Notes under the pieces: generated by a model
What the model was told of the DNA's origin: nothing
The model's input: only the letters and a program-made list of their open reading frames with translations
Databases searched by the model: none
Source of the DNA: a virus
Virus record (IMG/VR): IMGVR_UViG_3300046012_000791
Location: 1-32,643 of that record
DNA length: 32,643 nucleotides
Strand: one strand, 5' to 3'
Part shown: positions 13,591-20,872 of the stretch, one piece after another
Numbering within the stretch: position 1 is the first letter of the stretch
Layout of the letters: the number at the start of each line of letters is the position of its first letter
Program-made: the position numbers and the translations under genes

Positions 13591-14538
13591 TCACTTGCTG
13601 ACGGGAATTGAGTTCGGGTTGCCGATGACGAACGTGCAGCCGGCACCGGACTGCTTGCACTGCTGGATAGCCTGGAACACACCGGTCCAGTAGCCCCACT
13701 GGTCACCGTAGAGCTTCTTGGCAACAGCAGCCCGGCTTGCGGCGATCTGGCCCTGGAGATCGGACTCGTTCGCCTGGCTGTACTGCTGGGCAATGGCCCC
13801 GTCCGTGGGAACCACGTCCTTGATCAGCACGGTGAACGGCGTGCACTTGCTCTTCGTGGAATCCGGCCCGCAGAAATAGTTGTCCGCACCGGCACCCATG
13901 GTCAGGCGCAGCTCCTTGGGCAGGAACGAGGCGATGGAGCCGGCGTAATCGTTCCACACGCCCGTGTTGTGCCACAGATCCGGGCCGAAGGTCGCGCTGG
14001 CGTCACGGACAGCGTTGTCCACAGCCGTGCTGAACTTGTCCCGCACCATATCCAGCCAGCCCTTCGGGCTGTTCAGCTTCAGGGTGTTGTTCTGGTTGGA
14101 CGTGTCCGGCGTCAGGCTGCCGCACCCGTACTTGACGCACTGGGCGTTGTAGAACTTGTACAGCACCGCATGGTTGGGGTTCAGCTCCATGACCACGTGA
14201 TCATAAGTGAGCACCTGGATCGGCTTCACGCCGTTCTCGCCCTTGGTGTAGGACGGGTCGGGATTGGTCCGGTCAGCGCCCTCGGTGCCCGGCTTAGCGG
14301 TGATGAAGTCACGCACGCCAGCCGGGACATACAGCACCCGGTCGCCGTTGGAAACCTTGATATGCACACCCGGGTCCACGATGTAGTGCACGTTCTGGTT
14401 CGAGCTGGAGCCACCGCCGACCACAAAAGCAAACTCACCCGGCTGGGGGACAACAGGCTTGTTCGCACAGCCGGACAGCACAACAGCTGCGCCTGCAAGC
14501 AGTCCTGCCACAGGCAGGAACTTCCTAGTAAATTTCAC
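13591..14538 (-). CDS. Band-7/SPFH-like lipoprotein
   Basis: 315 residues, GTG start with AAAGG six bases upstream. A lipoprotein signal peptide ends at LSGC (C24), so the protein should be anchored on the outer face of the membrane. Residues of about 50-160 (HYIVDPGVHIKVSNGDRVLYVPAG ... IQVLTYDHVVMELNPNHAVLYKFYN) and a Gln/Ala-rich C-terminal helix (DLQGQIAASRAAVAKKLYGD) look like a band-7 (SPFH, prohibitin-like) domain. Several Cys could form disulfides. Similar proteins occur in large Streptomyces phages; their role is unknown, with membrane scaffolding or superinfection exclusion as guesses. Confidence 0.75.
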   Translation of the reverse strand: MKFTRKFLPVAGLLAGAAVVLSGCANKPVVPQPGEFAFVVGGGSSSNQNVHYIVDPGVHIKVSNGDRVLYVPAGVRDFITAKPGTEGADRTNPDPSYTKGENGVKPIQVLTYDHVVMELNPNHAVLYKFYNAQCVKYGCGSLTPDTSNQNNTLKLNSPKGWLDMVRDKFSTAVDNAVRDASATFGPDLWHNTGVWNDYAGSIASFLPKELRLTMGAGADNYFCGPDSTKSKCTPFTVLIKDVVPTDGAIAQQYSQANESDLQGQIAASRAAVAKKLYGDQWGYWTGVFQAIQQCKQSGAGCTFVIGNPNSIPVSK

Positions 14539-14803
14539 GTTCAGCCTTTCCGCTGATAACCGATGGGTACTCCTGGTGCAGACGGATCAGATCAGCCTGG
14601 AGCTGCTCCGGGAGACCGAAGTCGCCCGTCTCCTGGATCACCCAGTTGATTGCTGCCTGCTGCTCCTGCGCCAGCCGGGCGATACCACGCTGCTTCCTGC
14701 GCTGCCGGGCAGAAGTACGCCAGGCTCGCCAGACCTGGAACAGGACCAGCGAGCTGAGGGCGCATATAATCAGGGCTACCGCAACGGACAGCCACAAATG
14801 CAT
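14525..14803 (-). CDS. Membrane protein with coiled-coil tail
   Basis: 92 residues from ATG 14803, just after the preceding TGA (TGAGATG). The frame reaches 14857, but that would overlap the preceding gene by over 50 bases. One membrane segment (LWLSVAVALIICALSSLVLFQVW), then a basic Arg/Gln helix (RTSARQRRKQRGIARLAQEQQAA) and a soluble end. Probably works with the lipoprotein that overlaps it by 14 bases. Confidence 0.68.
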   Translation of the reverse strand: MHLWLSVAVALIICALSSLVLFQVWRAWRTSARQRRKQRGIARLAQEQQAAINWVIQETGDFGLPEQLQADLIRLHQEYPSVISGKAEREIY

Positions 14804-14804
14804 C

Positions 14805-15023
14805 TCAGCTGTGTACTGCTGGACCGGCACCAGATTCCTCCTTCCTCTCTTGTGCACGCGCCATCATCGCGCCGATGATCCTGGCCTCTTCCCTGCGCAG
14901 CTTCGCTAGCTTGCGGAAGATTTCTTCCTGTTCCTGCTCGCGCTTCTGATGCGCAGCAGCGATCAGCGCGAGCAGGAAAACAGCCGGGACACAGGCTCCG
15001 GCAAGAACGATAAGGACAAGCAC
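14805..15023 (-). CDS. Single-pass membrane protein with charged coiled coil
   Basis: 72 residues from GTG 15023, which has AAGGAGG six bases upstream. ATG 15047 in the same frame lies only 3 bases behind the -10 box, so it would be at or before the transcript start; this favours the GTG. One membrane segment (LVLIVLAGACVPAVFLLALIAAA), then EQEQEEIFRKLAKLRREEAR, a coiled coil. It has the same layout as the following gene. Confidence 0.68.
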   Translation of the reverse strand: MLVLIVLAGACVPAVFLLALIAAAHQKREQEQEEIFRKLAKLRREEARIIGAMMARAQERKEESGAGPAVHS

Positions 15024-15049
15024 GCAGTTCCTCCTTCCTCTTGCCATAT

Positions 15050-15079
15050 ATCCTATGACGGGAAGGAGGGCTACGTCAA
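15050..15079 (-). promoter_or_regulatory. Promoter for the membrane-protein/lipoprotein unit
   Basis: TTGACG (15074-15079), 18 bases, TAGGAT (15050-15055) on the minus strand. The -35 box overlaps the stop of the gene at 15076. It would drive 14805-15023, 14525-14803 and the lipoprotein as one messenger. Confidence 0.6.
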
Positions 15080-15321
15080 GAGGTCCCGGAGATCCTGTCC
15101 GTCAGGATCATCAGCTCGGTCGTGTTCTGGCTGAGCAGTTCCTGGGCAGCCTCCAGGTGATACCGGATGAGCCGGGCCACCTTCCGCTGCTGACGGAAGC
15201 GCCAGGCAGGCAGCGCGTCGCGCTCCTCCACGAACCCGTCCAGGATGATGAGGTACAAGTCCACCCGGTGAGCGCGCGCCTCGATCCGGGTCAGGATCTC
15301 CTCCAGCTCCTGGCCGGTCAT
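15076..15321 (-). CDS. Small helical unknown protein
   Basis: 81 residues, almost wholly helical (QELEEILTRIEARAHRVDLYLIILDGFVEERDALPAW ... VARLIRYHLEAAQELLSQNTTELMILTD). No family. The ATG overlaps the preceding stop (ATGA). Another frame (15071-15325) is open over the same stretch but is Arg/Pro/Gly-rich and was left out. Confidence 0.68.
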   Translation of the reverse strand: MTGQELEEILTRIEARAHRVDLYLIILDGFVEERDALPAWRFRQQRKVARLIRYHLEAAQELLSQNTTELMILTDRISGTS

Positions 15322-15476
15322 GCAAACGCCAGGATGTTCTCTGCGATCAGCAAGGCGATGGTCACGCCCATGATGATCCAGATCTGGCGCGCTGGCCAGC
15401 GCGCGCCCACGACATAGGCAGTGAGCACCAGGCCGAGCGTAACGACGATACCCAGTATCTGGGAGGCAGTTTGCAC
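15318..15476 (-). CDS. 52-residue two-pass membrane protein
   Basis: Two hydrophobic segments (SQILGIVVTLGLVLTAYVVG and IWIIMGVTIALLIAENILAF) joined by a short basic loop (ARWPARQ). GTG start with AGGA eight bases upstream; the TGA overlaps the next ATG (ATGA). It lies 10 bases after the SNF2 helicase stop. Size and topology are holin-like, but there is no other evidence for that role. Confidence 0.65.
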   Translation of the reverse strand: MQTASQILGIVVTLGLVLTAYVVGARWPARQIWIIMGVTIALLIAENILAFA

Positions 15477-15486
15477 AGCGCGTATC

Positions 15487-17106
15487 CTATCCCTCGCCCA
15501 GAACCTGGGTCAAGTGGCTCATCAGGGATTTCAGGTCATTGACCACGGCCCCGTCCGTATCCTGGCCATGCCCGTCCAGGATGGCGCTGCCCACCCGGAA
15601 CTTGATGGCGAGCATCTGCTGACGGCGCTCCTCGATAGTGCCGGTGACGATCAGGTCACGGATGCACACGCTGGCGAATTTACTGGAGGCGCGCACGTGC
15701 CGGCCGTTAATCTGGGCAGCTTTGCCGGCTGACCAGGGCAGATCGTAATTAATTAAATAATTGGCCATGTGCATGTCGTTACCGTAGGCCCCCGCATGGG
15801 AGGACAGGAATATCCTGCACTTCGGGTCGCCCGAAAACTTTGCGACAGCAGCTGCCTTTTCCTTTGCGTTCAGGCCGCCATGAAAGCGCACGCACGCCCA
15901 GTCCGGGCCAGTTAATTCATCCTCAAATATATCCTGCATGCCCACGAACCGGGAAAAGATAATTATTTTATTCCGGGGATCGAATTCCAGGATTTCCGGC
16001 ACTATCCCGGTGAGATAATCCAGCTTGGGGGATGAGTGCGTGATCTCGAAATCATCCTGAACCAGCAGTTCGGATAAATATTTAGATCCTTTTTCCCCGT
16101 GGGTATTTAAATAATTGACTGCACTTTTTACCAGCAAACGTGGGTGGTCGAGCAGCATTTCCAGTGCAGTCTGGCGCGCCATCACCTTTCCCAGAGCACT
16201 ATTCTCCTCAAAGGAATTAGTGCCGGTGTAGTAGGCAGCCAGGTCAAATGATCCTGTCGCCGGCAGCTCCCGCAGTGCCGTCAGCAGGTCAGCGGCGATC
16301 ACCTGGTAGGTGGCAGCCAGGGTGGTGTCCATCCCCACCGGCCACACACCGTGCTCCACAGTGGGCAGGTATGGCGCTACCTCGGGATCGAGCCGGGATT
16401 TGCGCGCAATGGCAGGGGCCAGCCGCTTGTGCAGGATGGGCAGGTTCCGGTACGAGGCCACGCGCCCGTAGTGATCACGCTGGATATAGGCCCGGTCGAA
16501 CAGATCATACCGTCCCAGCGCATCGGCATCCACCCACTGCATGATGGAGTACAGCTCCTCGGGGCGGTTCTCCACCGGCGTTCCGGTCAGCCCCAGCCGG
16601 TACGGCGAGGCGAGCAGCCTCTTGACCTGCTTGGTGCGCTTGGCCCGGAAGGACTTGATGGCCGTGCACTCATCCAGGACGGTGAACCCGGGCCTGAGGG
16701 CGCGCACGTGGCGCGCATCCCGGACCACGGTCTCATATCCCATGATGATGTACTCCGGCCGGGACCGGGCGATCTGGTCGTACTGGTGCCTGCGCATCAC
16801 GGGCGTGCCGTCAATAACCCGGCACGATTCAGGCCGGGGGATAATGATGTGCTCGTTCTTGACGCGCAGGGCCACGGACGGCAGGTCGGTGAACTCAGCG
16901 ATCTTCATTGCCCAGTGGTATTTCAGGGACGCCGGGCAGACGATCAGCGCGCAGTCAATGTCACCGCAGCCCAGTAATTCCTCGGCGCAGGCAATGGCAA
17001 CGGGGGTTTTTCCCAGGCCCATCTCGAATGCGACAAGCAGGTTGCCTCGCAGCAGGAAGCGGTCCACCGGCTCGTCCTGGTAGGGGTACAGGGGCTTAGC
17101 CAGCAT
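15487..17106 (-). CDS. SNF2-family DEAD-like helicase
   Basis: 539 residues from ATG 17106 (GAGG four bases upstream, 11-base overlap with primase). Superfamily-2 motifs appear in order: LYPYQDEPVDRFL (Q-like), FEMGLGKTPVAIA (Walker A, 27-39), VCPASLKYHW (Ia), VLDECTAIK (II, DECT rather than DEAH), LTGTPVENRPEEL (III), KIIIFSRFVGMQD (IV), VRFHGG and FLSSHAGAYGNDM (V), QINGRHVRAS (VI). This is the layout of SNF2/SWI2-like ATPases that move along dsDNA. Phage copies next to primase and polymerase are taken to aid fork remodelling or recombination. Confidence 0.88.
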   Translation of the reverse strand: MLAKPLYPYQDEPVDRFLLRGNLLVAFEMGLGKTPVAIACAEELLGCGDIDCALIVCPASLKYHWAMKIAEFTDLPSVALRVKNEHIIIPRPESCRVIDGTPVMRRHQYDQIARSRPEYIIMGYETVVRDARHVRALRPGFTVLDECTAIKSFRAKRTKQVKRLLASPYRLGLTGTPVENRPEELYSIMQWVDADALGRYDLFDRAYIQRDHYGRVASYRNLPILHKRLAPAIARKSRLDPEVAPYLPTVEHGVWPVGMDTTLAATYQVIAADLLTALRELPATGSFDLAAYYTGTNSFEENSALGKVMARQTALEMLLDHPRLLVKSAVNYLNTHGEKGSKYLSELLVQDDFEITHSSPKLDYLTGIVPEILEFDPRNKIIIFSRFVGMQDIFEDELTGPDWACVRFHGGLNAKEKAAAVAKFSGDPKCRIFLSSHAGAYGNDMHMANYLINYDLPWSAGKAAQINGRHVRASSKFASVCIRDLIVTGTIEERRQQMLAIKFRVGSAILDGHGQDTDGAVVNDLKSLMSHLTQVLGEG

Positions 17107-18007
17107 GCGCCCTCGCTGACTGCCGGGCCAGCCAGGCGACCGGGACCAGGGCATTCTGCACGCCCCAGCGCAGCTCGTCGTCGGTCATGCCGTCCCCCGG
17201 GTCCTTGGCAGGGCTGCCCCCGTAGTTGAACAGCATAACCCGGGGGTGCCGTGCAATGAGCCGGCGCGTCTCCCTGCGCCCGGCCTCGTCGTTGTCCAGG
17301 GCCAGCAGCAGGGCCGAGGCGCAGTTGGTGATCAGCGCGCACTGCGCAGCACTGACCGAGGCGCCGAAGGAGGACACCGCTCCCTCGATCCCGGCGCTGC
17401 GGAAGCGGACCGCATCGAGGGGGGATTCCACCAGGATCACGCACTGCCCCCGGCGCACCGTCCACAGCCCGAACACCGAGCTGGACTTAGGGACGGTGCG
17501 GGGCCTGTTGCGGAAGAACCGGCCGTCCTTCTCCTGCCAGCCCAGCAGGTTGCCGGCCCGGTCCCGGATGGGCAGCACCCAGGCCCGGGAGGAGCTGTCC
17601 CAGCGCACCTGGTACAGCTGAGCGGCCTCCGGGGTCAGCATGCGCTGTGCAAGGCGCTCAGAGGGCACAGGAGCCATCGAATCAAGCGCCGCCTCCCCAT
17701 ACCTCCAGGAGCTGTCTAAAGGGGCTGAGCGTGGAGCTGGGGAATGCACAGGGCCACTGCGGATTACCTGCTGCGTGACCCATACCCGGGCTGCCTGGGT
17801 GCTGCCCCCGTTCAGCACCCTCACCAGGGACGGGAAGCCCCCTCCGAAACCGCAGGCGAAGCAGTGGTGCATCCCGGTGCGCAGGTTGACCGACCAGGAC
17901 GGGTGGGAGTCGGGGTGCCCAGGACTGGGGCAGCACGCCGATGCCTCGTCGCCGTGAACGGTGTAGTCGATGCCCAGGGCGTCCAGCGCCGGCGTGATGT
18001 CACTCAC
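17096..18007 (-). CDS. DNA primase (CHC2 zinc finger and TOPRIM)
   Basis: 303 residues. Zinc finger near the N-terminus: CCPSPGHPDSHPSWSV (C25/C26, H31) with CFACGFGG (C49, C52). TOPRIM part in the C-terminal half: CVILVESPLDAVRFRSAG (catalytic Glu), AVSSFGASVS, and LLLALDNDEAGRRE (DxD-like). It makes RNA primers at the replication fork. It is shorter than bacterial DnaG, with no helicase-interaction domain, as in phages that encode the helicase separately (here 18409-19896). GTG start, 8-base overlap with the preceding gene. Confidence 0.88.
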   Translation of the reverse strand: MSDITPALDALGIDYTVHGDEASACCPSPGHPDSHPSWSVNLRTGMHHCFACGFGGGFPSLVRVLNGGSTQAARVWVTQQVIRSGPVHSPAPRSAPLDSSWRYGEAALDSMAPVPSERLAQRMLTPEAAQLYQVRWDSSSRAWVLPIRDRAGNLLGWQEKDGRFFRNRPRTVPKSSSVFGLWTVRRGQCVILVESPLDAVRFRSAGIEGAVSSFGASVSAAQCALITNCASALLLALDNDEAGRRETRRLIARHPRVMLFNYGGSPAKDPGDGMTDDELRWGVQNALVPVAWLARQSARAHAG

Positions 18008-18275
18008 CGGCCAGCTCCACCCAGGTCCCCGGGTCGTCCATGATCTTCCCGTGCTGGGCAGAAGTCAGGTACCGGGACATCTCGTCGTCACCCAGGTTCC
18101 GGTCCACGGTCCCCTGGTACACCGTCTGGTCCTTCGCCGGGTCGTACTCCCACAGGTGCCAGATCTCCTTCACCGGCTCCTGGCCCCAGGGCGGGGACTG
18201 GTCATCACCGGGCTCCCTCGCCTGGGACTTGCGTAGGTTGCTGGGCCCGCTGCCCCTGCTGTTGCGCAGTGCCAT
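18000..18275 (-). CDS. Small acidic unknown protein
   Basis: 91 residues. Polar first 30 residues, then EIWHLWEYDPAKDQTVYQGTVDRNLGDDEMSRYL and an acidic end. No family recognised. The ATG has GAGG seven bases upstream. It sits between helicase and primase, so a loader or adaptor role is conceivable but unsupported. Confidence 0.7.
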   Translation of the reverse strand: MALRNSRGSGPSNLRKSQAREPGDDQSPPWGQEPVKEIWHLWEYDPAKDQTVYQGTVDRNLGDDEMSRYLTSAQHGKIMDDPGTWVELAGE

Positions 18276-18337
18276 CGTGCTTCCTCTCCAGATGGTTCCT
18301 TCATGCCGCCCTCCCTAACAACTTCGTCTTATAGGGA

Positions 18338-18438
18338 GGGAAGTGCGTTGGGAAGTGCGTCGGGAAGTGCGTTACGCGCTTCCCACGCACTTCCCAGCGA
18401 TATGAGGCTTAGTGGGGAAGTGCGTCGGGAAGTGCGTT
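18338..18438. repeat. Iteron-like cluster of GGGAAGTGCGT(T/C) repeats
   Basis: Three perfect tandem 12-mers GGGAAGTGCGT(T/C) lie at 18338-18349, 18350-18361 and 18362-18373. Two units in inverse orientation follow (18374-18384 with one mismatch, 18385-18395), then two more direct units at 18415-18426 and 18427-18438 inside the last codons of the helicase gene. The inner direct and inverse units can form a stem of about 22 bp. An extra inverted repeat (CCCTCCCTA / TAGGGAGGG, 18309-18340) flanks it. Repeats of this kind beside a replication helicase gene resemble iterons of a replication origin; a protein operator is the alternative. Confidence 0.75.
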
Positions 18439-19896
18439 GGACACGGTGTCCAGCAGCTCCCAGAAGGTGAACTTCCCGTCCCGCAGGGCGGTCACCTTTC
18501 CCTGCTCCCGCAGGCTGCTGAGCGCCTCGTAGAACAGCTTCTCCTTGACTCCGACCCGGACCCGCAGATCCTTGGAGGACAGCCGGCCGGCTGCCAGGGC
18601 CGTCAGGATCTTCGCCTCGGTGCTCATCTCGGCCGGGGCGTGCCTGGTGGTGGTGTCGGAAAGCTCACGCGTAGCCCGGTTGTACAGCAGCTCGCACCGG
18701 TAATTGATGTCCCGGCCCCGGGCCGTGAACCTGCGCATGCCGTCGATGTCATCAGGAACGGTGTTGCGCAGGTCGATGATCGTGTCCGGCCAGTCCCCGA
18801 AGGCTGAGGCGCCCCGTGCGCGCCCCTTGTCAGCGTGCCCGGCGTGGTGCACCACCACCAGCTCCGTGGCGCCGCAACGCGTCTTGAGGACCGTCAGGGC
18901 ATACAGCAGCCGGCGGATGTCAGAGTTGGAGTTCTCGTCCAGGCCCAGGGACGCCATCAGGGGGCCCAGGGGGTCGATGATCAGGATGTCGGTGCCCTCC
19001 AGCTTGGAGGCCAGCTCGGATAAGTGCCGGTCATCAAACAGGGCCAGGTCCCCGGCCCGGCCGGCCAGGAACACGTACTCCACATTGGCCTGCTCATGCA
19101 GGCCGAGCTGCATGACCCACTCTTTGGCAGTCGGGAGCGGCATCTCCATGTCGATGATGCGGATCATCCCTGCCCGGGCAGCCACCCTCTTGGTACCCAG
19201 GAAAGAACCGCCCTGGCTCAGGGCGCGCACCAGGTTCAGCACCAGGGTGGTCTTGCCGGACTTGTAGGCGGCGTTGATCAGCACGTTGGAGCCGGAGCTG
19301 ATCAGGTCCTCGATGCGCCACTCCCGCACGACATCACTTGCCGCCAGCTCGGCACCGGTCCACAGTTTCAGCTCGTGACGCTGCTGGTGCATGGCGTTAA
19401 ACCGGTGCCGGGCCTCAGCCTGGGTGCGCATCCTGCGCAGCTCGGTCTCCACCCCGATGTTGAACTCGATCCGGGCCGGGGACAGGTCCAGGGAGCCCGC
19501 CAGCGCGCGCACATCCGCAATCAGCTGCTCGGTGCGGCCCTCCTGGGCCAGGTCCACCAGCGAGGCCAGCTGAACCGACAGGATGGCGCTGGTGACCGCA
19601 TCCAGGGCCTGGTCCACCAGCTCAGCGGCCCGGTAATCCGAGGACACCGGGCCGTAGACGGGGAAGTTGCTGCTGAATACATCCAGGGTGGGGACAAAGC
19701 CGTACTCAGCGTGGTAGCGCAGGATGTACTCATACGCGCGCAGGTCCTCGTCATCAGCAAAGACTGCGGCAAAGGAATAGGCGTCCCGGGTAGCCAGCCA
19801 GTCCCGGTCCAGGGACGCGTCCAGGAAAGGCTGGAGATCAGATTCCTGGAGGACATACTCGACAATACGACGGCCGATATTGAACGTGGGTAACAT
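18409..19896 (-). CDS. RecA-fold replicative helicase (RepA/DnaB-like)
   Basis: 495 residues from ATG 19896 (GGAG ten bases upstream). An N-terminal helical domain (about 1-150) resembles DnaB N-domains. The ATPase follows: Walker A NAAYKSGKTTL (about 208-218), MIRIIDMEMPLPTAKEW, Walker B TDILIIDPLGPLM, and VVVHHAGHADKGRARGASAFGDWPDTIIDLR, as in RepA/AAA_25-type hexameric helicases. The C-terminus is a winged-helix-like segment (AKILTALAAGRLSSKDLRVRVGVKEKLFYEALSSLREQG). Its last codons are made of the repeat units of the iteron-like cluster. It would unwind the fork for the polymerase and primase. Confidence 0.85.
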   Translation of the reverse strand: MLPTFNIGRRIVEYVLQESDLQPFLDASLDRDWLATRDAYSFAAVFADDEDLRAYEYILRYHAEYGFVPTLDVFSSNFPVYGPVSSDYRAAELVDQALDAVTSAILSVQLASLVDLAQEGRTEQLIADVRALAGSLDLSPARIEFNIGVETELRRMRTQAEARHRFNAMHQQRHELKLWTGAELAASDVVREWRIEDLISSGSNVLINAAYKSGKTTLVLNLVRALSQGGSFLGTKRVAARAGMIRIIDMEMPLPTAKEWVMQLGLHEQANVEYVFLAGRAGDLALFDDRHLSELASKLEGTDILIIDPLGPLMASLGLDENSNSDIRRLLYALTVLKTRCGATELVVVHHAGHADKGRARGASAFGDWPDTIIDLRNTVPDDIDGMRRFTARGRDINYRCELLYNRATRELSDTTTRHAPAEMSTEAKILTALAAGRLSSKDLRVRVGVKEKLFYEALSSLREQGKVTALRDGKFTFWELLDTVSNALPDALPH

Positions 19897-19908
19897 ACGT
19901 GATACACT
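19880..19908 (+). promoter_or_regulatory. Candidate plus-strand promoter at the helicase start
   Basis: TTGAAC (19880-19885), 17-base spacer, TACACT (19903-19908) reading on the plus strand, opposite to all genes. The spacer covers the helicase start codon. It points at the terminator at 19944-19980, so a transcript of about 65 bases is predicted. Confidence 0.45.
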
Positions 19909-19914
19909 CCGAAT

Positions 19915-19980
19915 CAGCTGCGAGGTCGGCTCTAACCACACTGCACCCGGATCAGGTGAGCGCCTGATCCGGGTGTTTTT
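19915..19980 (+). ncRNA. Candidate antisense RNA to the helicase leader
   Basis: A short RNA predicted between a plus-strand promoter and a plus-strand intrinsic terminator. It would be complementary to the 5' untranslated part of the helicase messenger, from just before its GGAG ribosome site back to the stop of the upstream zinc-ribbon gene. Short antisense RNAs of this kind control replication proteins in plasmids (for example CopA/RepA). No sequence match to a known RNA is claimed. Confidence 0.4.
19944..19980 (+). terminator. Intrinsic terminator on the plus strand
   Basis: CACCCGGATCAGG, loop TGAGCG, CCTGATCCGGGTG, then TTTTT on the plus strand. Read on the minus strand the hairpin is followed by CAGTG, so the T-run works only for plus-strand transcription, although the surrounding genes are all on the minus strand. 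Confidence 0.7.
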
Positions 19981-20101
19981 ACTTTGCGGGCTTCGTCCAG
20001 CCCCTGCCCTTGCAGGCACGGCACTTCACGGGCTTACGGCCCAGCACCGCTACCTCACCCTCGCCCCGGCAGAACCTGCACGGGGGCCCTTTGCGTGGCA
20101 T
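19979..20101 (-). CDS. 40-residue zinc-ribbon protein (DnaJ-type CxxCxGxG pairs)
   Basis: Starts MPRKGPP and holds CRFCRGEGEV and KCRACKGRGW, two copies of the CxxCxGxG element of DnaJ zinc centres, enough to bind one zinc ion. Small proteins of this type are common in actinophage genomes; function unknown. ATG start 6 bases after the preceding stop. Its TAA runs into the A-tract opposite the plus-strand terminator. Confidence 0.68.
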   Translation of the reverse strand: MPRKGPPCRFCRGEGEVAVLGRKPVKCRACKGRGWTKPAK

Positions 20102-20107
20102 CTGCGG

Positions 20108-20545
20108 TTAACCTCCCAGCTGACTGGCGTCCGTGACCACCCGGCCACGCGCGCCGTACGTAAATACGTGTGCCTCATCCGGGTCGTACACCGCTGATAC
20201 GTCCGGCATGTACGCGAGCTGCCGGGACAGCTTCGCCGGGGTGGTGTGCCATACCCTGTGGACAGGCATGTCCTCCTCGTCCATGCGCGCTGCCAGGACA
20301 TCGGCAAACGGCTGGGAGATGAAGGTAATGATCTCGACGGTCAGGGAATGCCGGAAGGACAGGTCCCAGATCTTGCGCAGCATCTGCTCGTCCAGGCTCC
20401 AGCAGTACAGCGCGTCTACCCAGCGCTGCTTGCGGAGGAACTTCTGGTAGCTGGCTTCCTTATCCGGGGGCAGGTGCCCGATGGCGCCCTCAAAAACAAT
20501 GAGGATCTTGGGCACTACCTCCGACGATAAATCACCGTGCTGCAT
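20108..20545 (-). CDS. Unknown phage protein
   Basis: 145 residues. A strand-rich start (PKILIVFEGAIGHLPP), helix (EASYQKFLRKQRWVDALYCWSLDEQMLRKIWDL), strand LTVEIITFI, then PFADVLAARMDEEDMPVHRVWHTTPAKLSRQLAYMPDVSAVYDPDEAHVFTYG. The alternation of strands and helices with a late VYDPDE suggests a Rossmann/HAD-like fold, but the nucleophilic Asp pattern of HAD enzymes is not present, so no function is given. The ATG has GGAGG about ten bases upstream. Confidence 0.72.
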   Translation of the reverse strand: MQHGDLSSEVVPKILIVFEGAIGHLPPDKEASYQKFLRKQRWVDALYCWSLDEQMLRKIWDLSFRHSLTVEIITFISQPFADVLAARMDEEDMPVHRVWHTTPAKLSRQLAYMPDVSAVYDPDEAHVFTYGARGRVVTDASQLGG

Positions 20546-20705
20546 GCTGCCCCTCCGAAAGGATCTGCCCGGCCCTGGTCAGGGCCTCGTCCAGGTCCTC
20601 ATTCTCCATGTAGTCACCGTAATACGCACCGGGATCCGGGCAGTGCTTCCAGAAATGATTCCAGGCGTCATTCAGCAGGCGCCACGCGTTAAGCTCGTTA
20701 TCCAC
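20532..20705 (-). CDS. 57-residue acidic unknown protein
   Basis: GTG start with GGGAG six bases upstream, directly after a terminator. Reads MDNELNAWRLLNDAWNHFWK and continues with CPDPGAYYGDYMENEDLDEALTRAG. Aromatic-rich N-terminal helix and acidic middle. No family. It overlaps the next gene by 14 bases. Confidence 0.6.
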   Translation of the reverse strand: MDNELNAWRLLNDAWNHFWKHCPDPGAYYGDYMENEDLDEALTRAGQILSEGQHAAR

Positions 20706-20717
20706 AAAGGTCTCCCG

Positions 20718-20754
20718 AAAAGAAAAGGCCCCGGATACAGGAGCCTTTTCTTTT
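20718..20754. terminator. Strong terminator hairpin, T-rich in both directions
   Basis: AAAAGAAAAGGCTCC, a seven-base loop, and GGGGCCTTTTCTTTT on the minus strand. The stem ends in A-rich/T-rich arms, so it can stop transcription from either side. It overlaps the last codon of the zinc-ribbon gene at 20753. Confidence 0.8.
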
Positions 20755-20872
20755 ACTGCTTAGCTGTCCAGTCCTTGCACTTAGAGCACCAGCCGAACAG
20801 CGCGTTCCTGTATTTTGTTTCTTTTCTGCCGCATCGTGGGCAGATGAAGGAGCCGATGAGCAATTTACTCAT
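20753..20872 (-). CDS. 39-residue zinc-ribbon protein
   Basis: Reads MSKLLIGSFICPRCGRKETK and continues through WCSKCKDWTAKQ: a CPxC plus CxxC pair about 16 residues apart, enough for one zinc. The ATG overlaps the preceding stop region by eight bases (GATGAGTAA). The stop is followed at once by the terminator stem. Function unknown. Confidence 0.65.
   Translation of the reverse strand: MSKLLIGSFICPRCGRKETKYRNALFGWCSKCKDWTAKQ

Noticed and set aside
15024-15047. ATG 15047 as start of the gene at 14805
   Set aside because: It lies 3 bases behind the -10 box, before the likely transcript start, whereas GTG 15023 has AAGGAGG at ideal distance.
17107-17154. Upstream extension of the SNF2 helicase to 17154
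   Set aside because: It would overlap the primase by almost 60 bases with out-of-frame-like residues; ATG 17106 has GAGG upstream.
18338-18438. CRISPR array at the GGGAAGTGCGT repeats
   Set aside because: Units are 12 bases long, directly adjacent, partly inverted and partly coding; there are no spacers and no cas operon. The Cas4-like gene is a phage recombination nuclease.
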